Part shown: positions 57,575-64,000 of the stretch, in pieces
How positions within the stretch are numbered: the stretch's first letter is position 1
Layout: the number at the start of each line of letters is the position of its first letter
DNA from: Brachynemurus nebulosus
Lineage: Eukaryota > Arthropoda > Insecta > Neuroptera > Myrmeleontidae
Direction: 5' to 3'
Assembly: GCA_035578155.1 (NCBI GenBank)
Contig: JAPWDM010000011.1
Span: 18,652,185-18,716,184 of the forward strand
Length of the DNA: 64,000 bases
Notes under the pieces: model-generated
What the model saw: only the letters and a program-made list of their open reading frames with translations
The model's database searches: none
What the model was told of the DNA's origin: nothing
Program-made: the position numbers and the translations under genes

Positions 57575-58537
57575 GGGTAAAGTGGGGTAAGTGCACCCCC
57601 ATTTTTTGATAGTTAACTTTCAGACCATTATTGTATCAGTGTTATTAATCGCATCTGATTGTTTATCAGCGTTATCAATTACCTGGTCTTTAAACTTAAA
57701 TAATCATAAGCTAGAAATTCTAGAGAGCTTCGTGATAATGAACTGTAATTATTTTTTTGAAATGTGTACATGTAACGCACTTGCCCCATGGTTTGGAGCA
57801 AGTGCGTTATGCTTATGTAGAGAAATGCTTACGTAGAGAAAAATTTTAAATATCTTTTTATCTTAAGTGATAAATTACTTTGTATTATACATATTATATT
57901 ATATTATAATTGAGAGGTATACTAATATCATCTAATGCAGTTTCCAAGGCCGCTGGTGAATACTGTGTGCTTCTGGCAGTTTTTTTTTAATGTAATTTCG
58001 TACCATTTCTACCTAAAATAAATAATTATGGGCAAAAACAAACAGAATTTACATCATATAACACAGTGGGGGAAGTGCGCTCCCTTTGGCGCTACATCAT
58101 ATAATACATTAAGAGGGCACTTACCCCAATCCAAAAGATGCACTTGCCCCGTAGGAAAAAATGTTGGGGTAAGTGCGCTCCCTTTAGTGTTTCTAAAATA
58201 ACAGAATAAAAGAAAAAATCTTCTCAATTAATTAAAATTTACCTCAATAACAACTAAAAATATTAAATAAAAAATATAAAAATATTATAATAGACTCATT
58301 TAAACATTTATTGAAAGTGTACTCAGCAACTCGTTGTTAAATCATAAAACACATTGTTGAGAAACATAGCCGTTACTACTCTATATAATTGACAGAAGTG
58401 CCAAATTAAGGTTGACCTGTTTCTCTTGAGTGTAAGCGGATATTTTAAAATTGATTTTAAATCACTTTATAGTTAGTTGGAAATTCTATTTGACGCGAAG
58501 GCACTTGCCCCGGGTGCGCACTTACCCCACTTTACCC
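57575..58537. mobile_element. TA-flanked element with repeated GGGGTAAGTGCGC motifs
   Basis: The ends GGGTAAAGTGGGGTAAGTGC and GCACTTACCCCACTTTACCC are inverted and TA-flanked (57573-57574, 58538-58539). The length is 963 bp. The core GGGG(T/C)AAGTGC(G/A)C recurs in both orientations near 57588, 57777, 57797, 58067, 58113, 58139, 58165, 58501 and 58517. The open frame at 57591-57836 has no recognisable homology. Confidence 0.78.
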
Positions 58538-60417
58538 TAAACGAGTATACGTATACATAATAAGTATAAAAAATTATATAATACATACTTATTATATAGG
58601 TGTGTCGGTAACTTACAATATGCATTTTCTAATTATTTATAGCATTTGTAGTGTGTATCATATACATATTTCGGTTTAAATACATATACCCAAATTATTA
58701 ATAATTTTATGAAATATAGAAATTACTTCAAGTTTCAAATACCTATACAAAAGCAATATAATATGTATGTTTAGTGAAAATCTTTTTTTTATCACCTTAT
58801 TTCATATTGAAACTGAGCAAAGGGTATTAATAATTAAAATTTAATAATTAAAGTTTAGCAATTAACTTTTTTTGTTAATTTTTTTTCTAGTTTTACAATA
58901 CATAAGTTCATAAATTTGTATAAAACGTATCAAAAACATTACATTTATTTTAATCATATTCTTTTAGTTAAAAAAAAAAAAAACACTCATTGTATTGTTG
59001 TTTTTTCGACGACAACAATGTTTACATCATACAGTTCCTAGGAATTAAATTAGGACTACATTTGAGAAATATTAATGACAAATACTTAAAATTGTATTAT
59101 TTGTATTTTATAAAAATACAGTACATTCAATGTATGGTTTACGCCTACTTGATTAAATTAGGAAAAAATATTCATAATTATATATTATGTCTTTTACGCT
59201 TCTAATTGTTCTGTGCTTTTAATTATTATCATTCATTATGTACGTTTGAAAAAAGTTTATCTTCATATTGTAGATTGCAATAAATGGATGTCGTTGTATG
59301 TAACACTGTAACGTAGTGCCACCTGCATTATAAACGACGAACTATTTGCACACTAATCAATGGCGCCACAAAATAAGAAAACACAGAACATAAGAAATTC
59401 TAACAAAAAACTGAATATATGAAATATATGAAGATATGTAGGCATACGCATCGTATACGGTCTGCGGGCCGGATTCGGTTCTGATAACAATTTCAAATCT
59501 TATTAAATCTGGTTCTTAGAAACCTAAAGAGATATTTTATTTTGCATTGAATCTTATTTTACATTTTTGTGTATCTACCTATTTTTTGGAAACTGTTATA
59601 ATTTTTAGCATCTTAAAGACGGAAATAAGTTTAGGACTACGTTTTTTTAGTGATTTACACGAATTTTTTTGACAAAGAAGGAATGTAGGTATATAATTTA
59701 TTGAAACTTTGAGAACACTTGATACATATATTCAAATAATTATTACAATCCTTTAAAAGTATTTCCTTGGAAAATATGGAAGATATCAGCTACCACCTAT
59801 CGATGGTTACCATCAGACGTAGTTGTTTGTGTACTTTCTGGAGACCACAGTTCCCATTTGAAATCAATTGGGTTTCAAATTTACTTTGAGAGCATGTTTT
59901 TTTCTCCTCAAAAAAAGAAAATTACATTTTTTAGAGGTGTTTAAAGAAAAGAGCATAATTTTTTGCTATTTTTATACAATTTTTACAATAAAAAATACTT
60001 CAAATAATGACATTACTCCAAAGGATATAGCAAGATAAGCATAGTAAATCTTCCCCCCGCCAAAACTGAGTAGTTATGGTGGCGGTTTGAATAAAAAGTT
60101 TTTATAATTTTTCATGTGAAAAAATTTGAAGATTTCAAAAAAGCTCCCATAGGAACATAGTGGCTTACCTACAGATTGATAATCTATTTGATTTTTTTTT
60201 CCCAGATGAAAACTGCGGCCGCAATCGTGGGCACCAATATCCGCCCTTTTTTAAAGACACTTTTTTCAAAAAATTATAATAATTATAAAAAAAATAAATA
60301 AAAATGAATAAAAAAAATATTTTTTTATTACTCATGCGGGAGAAATGCTAACTTGGCGCACACATTTCTGCACGCAAAATAGCTATTTGCCCACTGTACT
60401 CTTCCTGCATAATTTTT

Positions 60418-60448
60418 TGCGTGTGGAAAGTAACTTTCCACACGCAAA
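60418..60448. repeat. perfect short palindrome with ACACGCAAA repeats
   Basis: TGCGTGTGGAAAGT and ACTTTCCACACGCA flank a single A. Further GCACGCAAA / ACACGCAAA copies lie at about 60374, 60460 and 60480. Confidence 0.6.
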
Positions 60449-60599
60449 TTGACAATAAAACACGCAAAATTTAATCAAAACACGCAAAGCCGCCTCTTAA
60501 TTTTTCATTTAATAAATATTTCATAATTATTTCTATAGAAACCACCAACAAAGTAATTTAAACGATAATTAATTCAGAAAAAAAAGACGAACACTTAAG

Positions 60600-60718
60600 A
60601 ATATTGTGCGGGATTGTCGATTGCCCCACTCAAGCGAATGAACGCACGAACGTAGTGAGTGCGCTCAGCTTCGCTTTCGTGGCCAATCGACAATTTCCCG
60701 CACTTATTCCACAATATA
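60600..60718. repeat. 119-bp inverted repeat, GTGCGGGA ends
   Basis: ATATTGTGCGGGATTGTCGA pairs with TCGACAATTTCCCGCAC...CAATAT, and GCGAATGAACGCACGAACGT / GTGAGTGCGCTCAGCTTCGC lies inside. It is a GC-rich, MITE-like unit. Confidence 0.65.
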
Positions 60719-61812
60719 CTATTGTATTGTTAAATAGTGGTATTAATCGTAAAAAAGATTGATGCCCATTCTCTCATCCTATTCATCCGAAAAGAATCGC
60801 GAAAATTGACTATTTTTCGGCCGATCACTCTGTGATGGCCTTAAGGAAACAATTTAAAAAAAAAATGAACAGTAGTAAATTGTTATTTTCTAAATTGGAT
60901 TTATTTATGACTGATTTTAATTATTGTCTTTCGAAGAAATATATTCAGCAATAAATTATGTAAATTTTCTGTGAATAAATTTGTGTGTAGGTACTTAAAA
61001 AAATTGTGGCCCAAATTTAATGACGATGGACTGTAGTTTTGCTTATTTTCCAGTTTTGTATAATAATTGTAACGCAGATCACGTTCTGAATTGCCAGATT
61101 TACTGTCTAGATTTTGTTGTTTTGTGAGAAATATTTTCTACATTTACTGAGTCAATGGAATGCCAGAGTGTTTCTTTATTTTCTCATTTTACTTATTATT
61201 CAGCTAGAAGACGAATGTTATGCATATGTATCTGTTTATCTATATACCTAGGAGGAAAAATTGTTTAAACGCAACTATTGAAATATTCCCAACTGATGGG
61301 AAACATTATTATAAAATTGTTATACTTCCAGTAAATCGTTTTCAAATATAAAAACTAACAAATGTTATTTTTATTCCCTTTTAAAATGTTTCTAGTGGGA
61401 GCGCTGGGAACGTTATAGAGATGTTTGACCATAGAATACAGAAACGAACTTACTATCTCTGAACTTAAAATCCCTACCATTTCCCTCCACTGTGTTATGT
61501 AGCATGTAGGTACACATTGTTTGTAGTTGTATGTGTTTGATGTTTGCATCTGTGTGAGTGGTCACACACACAGCTACATGTATAAGTATTGCGGAGAGAG
61601 CAACATACAGTGTAACTAACAATGATCTTAATAATAACTAAGTAACAATTGACGTGCATTCGGTCACCGCTACAAAAGAATGATCAGCTGGGCAGTGAAA
61701 GGGCTAGATCGGCCTCCTACTGGCTTTTTATATGTACGCTGTTTCTGTATTCTCTGCGTTTGACACTTTTCTACTCGATTACATAATAAAAAATATAAAA
61801 TCCAACAAACAA

Positions 61813-61862
61813 ATGGAAGTGCTGTGTATAACGTTTTTTAACGTTATACACTGCGCTCCCAT
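61813..61862. repeat. 50-bp hairpin, ATGGGAGCGCAGTG
   Basis: ATGGAAGTGCTGTGTATAACG pairs with CGTTATACACTGCGCTCCCAT around a short T-rich loop. Confidence 0.6.
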
Positions 61863-63175
61863 GGTATAAAATATTTTACGAGATTTTTCTTAAAATTTTC
61901 ATTCTACTAGATGATGTCTGAAAACACTTTTTTTTTACCTTTGGGACGGCTAGATTTACGTAAACCTAGCCCCTTTGTTTTTTCTGTTTTCTTGAAAATC
62001 GTTAGAACACCTAATTTTTTATTGGCAGATCTAAATAACAACTAAAATACGAGTATACCTGTTTTTCATTTAGTTGTTTTTGGGGATTCTTAAAATTTTT
62101 GTTTTGGGGACAGCTAGCTTTATGAAGGTTAATAAAGATTGATACTAGAAAAAAATTGTTAATTTGATGACGTCATCAAGTTTAACTATAGGTGTTCGAA
62201 GTTTTTCTTTCCAAAAATGCTATACTTTAAGACACTTTAAAAAATATATCAATGCCTTCTAAATTGAGAGCTGAATCCACCCCTTGTTCAAAACATTCAA
62301 AACTGTTCATTTTTTTGTTACTTTTATGGTAATAAAATAGAGATGTTTAGTTAAAATTTTATATTTTTGTTTTTGCTAATTTCTTCTGAAAAAATTCTCG
62401 ATTTTCGTGTAGAAATTCTTATTAAATATGTATAGATTTTTGGAAGTATCCACTGAATTGAATGATAAAAATGTAATATCTTTAATGTAAATTTCTTTTT
62501 TTGTAAAATATTCTTATATACCCTTAGGGAATATTTTTTTTTAAAAGAAATATTTAAAAACGCCACGTATAAATTTTTGCCAACAATATACTAACGAGTA
62601 GACTATTGTGTGATATTATTATGTATTATGTATACAGAAATAATAAAAGTACGTAAGTCGTTGGACCTATTGGAGGGATATACGTATGTAACTTTTCACA
62701 CTGAACAAGTTGTTGATAAAGTTGAGTTTGAAATTGGACGTAACCCCAAAGCGACAGTTTCATCTGCAATGGGAATTTTAGATTAAATTTTTCAGCGTAT
62801 TTCAATATATACGTATTCTTTGTTATATTATATAAGTTGACTAACATTTGCTCGTGTTCGTATGACATGAACCTTAGCGGTATAGCAGGCGCAACAGTGC
62901 CATCTATATGTCATGTATGTATTGGGCCTGATATAACGGGCCGTTGGGGATGATCATAACCACAAAACCATCAACACAATAAACGAACTAGTGGCGCACA
63001 AGTATATATATGTAAAAAGAAGCTTTTATCAACTCATGGTCATGGCTGTTGTTATAGTAAGCAACAGTGGAATAAAATTTCACTGTTTCCTGCCTGTATA
63101 CTGTATAGTATGTTTAATTTTCTTTGATTTTTTAGTAAGCAATTATTAGCATAAGAAGTAACAATTTATTAACCT

Positions 63176-63416
63176 AGCGCTCGCTGTAGCGTTTACGCCG
63201 CCCCGGGCAAAACGGAATAATTCCGCCCCCGCAACAAAATGAGTGATCTTTTTTTTGGTCGCTGGGTGTCAAAATCGCGCCCTCTTTTCTCTTTTTTTAT
63301 ACTGGCGACACTTTTAAAATTGCTACCCTTTTTTACAAAAATTTTCAAAATTACCGCCCTTAAAATTTGCCGCCCCGGTCAACTGTTCGGGTTTCCCGCC
63401 CTTGGAGCGGGCCCTG
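63176..63416. mobile_element. hAT-like MITE, relative of 5828-6098
   Basis: The ends AGCGCTCGCTGTAG and (complement of the right end) CAGGGCCCGCTCCAAG are imperfect inverted repeats. Flanks ATTAACCT (63168-63175) and ATTAACCA (63417-63424) agree at 7 of 8. The interior has TTGCCGCCC / ACCGCCCTTAAAA motifs like the element at 5828, in the opposite orientation. The open frame at 63239-63421 is compositional. Confidence 0.68.
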
Positions 63417-63540
63417 ATTAACCATAGGTATAACTAGGTCGGGGCCGGCGGGGGGGTGGCGTGTAATTAAGTAACGAACACCTGATTAGACTCTTAAAGA
63501 CCCAAAAAGGACTTAAAATAAGCAACTAGACGGAATTTGT

Positions 63541-63730
63541 GTAGTAAGATCATAGTGATTATGGTCCACTAGGTAGTAAGATTGCAGTGATTATGGGCCA
63601 CTGGGTAGTAAGGCCATAGTGATTGCGGACCGCTGAGTAGAAGATTACAGTGATTATGGACTACTGGATAGTAAGGTTATAGTGATTATGGACTACTGGA
63701 CAGTGTTAGCGATAGTGATTAAGGATCACT
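63541..63730. repeat. 32-bp tandem array, six units
   Basis: Units resemble GTAGTAAGATCATAGTGATT followed by ATGGTCCACTAG, at 63541, 63573, 63605, 63637 and 63668 (31-32 bp each) plus a diverged sixth. No coding potential. Confidence 0.9.
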
Positions 63731-64000
63731 AAAATCGTAAAATGAACTTTGATTTTTTGTAACGTTTGAACGGAATTGTGTTTTTCTTTGGGTTTTCTTT
63801 TTTTGGGCTATTATTCATAAATAGTGATAAATACTGACTTATCAGCTACTGACCACAACCCCTCCCTTTCACGATGGGCGGAAATGAGCCAAAATATTTA
63901 CTTCCGGCGACATTTCTATTTTAGAGTTGTTTAGCGAGCGAAGGAAATCACTATAAATAACATTTCGTACAGAATTTCGGAATATCTGACTTAAAAGTAA

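Noticed and set aside
63500..63740. CRISPR array
   Set aside because: The 32-bp units are head-to-tail without unique spacers, in a eukaryotic genome.

Overview
The window is AT-rich nuclear DNA of an insect. Three conserved arthropod genes with canonical GT-AG introns can be reconstructed: nervous wreck (nwk, F-BAR/SH3 family), rhinoceros (rno, PHD-finger nuclear protein) and Afg3l2 (mitochondrial m-AAA protease). They sit in a background crowded with DNA-transposon debris and (TA)n microsatellites. No bacterial or viral gene organisation is present, and the insect order cannot be decided from the sequence alone.

Layout. 1-9117 (minus strand): the 5' end of nwk, with a 7-codon first coding exon (9097-9117), an 8.9-kb intron full of transposon remnants, and an F-BAR exon that runs off the left edge (1-227). 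9118-24216: 15 kb of intergenic DNA with a long (TA)n tract, a degenerate tandem array, a hAT transposase fragment, a TA-flanked MITE and several inverted repeats. 24217-38166 (minus strand): rno in three coding exons (about 2,800 residues), whose large middle exon carries one extra A in an A7 run that breaks the frame. 38167-41121: the divergent intergenic region between rno and Afg3l2. 41122-50420 (plus strand): Afg3l2 in seven coding exons (811 residues); its 5.7-kb intron 4 holds two large fold-back elements and a nested hAT insertion, and intron 5 is almost wholly one TTAA-flanked MITE. 50421-64000: no recognisable gene, but a 1.96-kb near-perfect palindrome, several MITEs, a (TA)n(TG)n tract and a 32-bp tandem array.

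The three genes do not form a pathway: nwk acts at synaptic membranes, rno in the nucleus, Afg3l2 in the inner mitochondrial membrane. What links them is a shared load of non-autonomous transposons. Two hAT-type MITE copies with perfect 8-bp target duplications lie in rno intron 2 and 78 bp upstream of the Afg3l2 start. A TA-flanked MITE pair lies in rno intron 1 and 57 bp upstream of an Afg3l2 splice acceptor. The most unusual objects are the long perfect palindromes at 45846-46889 (inside the Afg3l2 primary transcript) and 53661-55621, which could form long double-stranded RNA.
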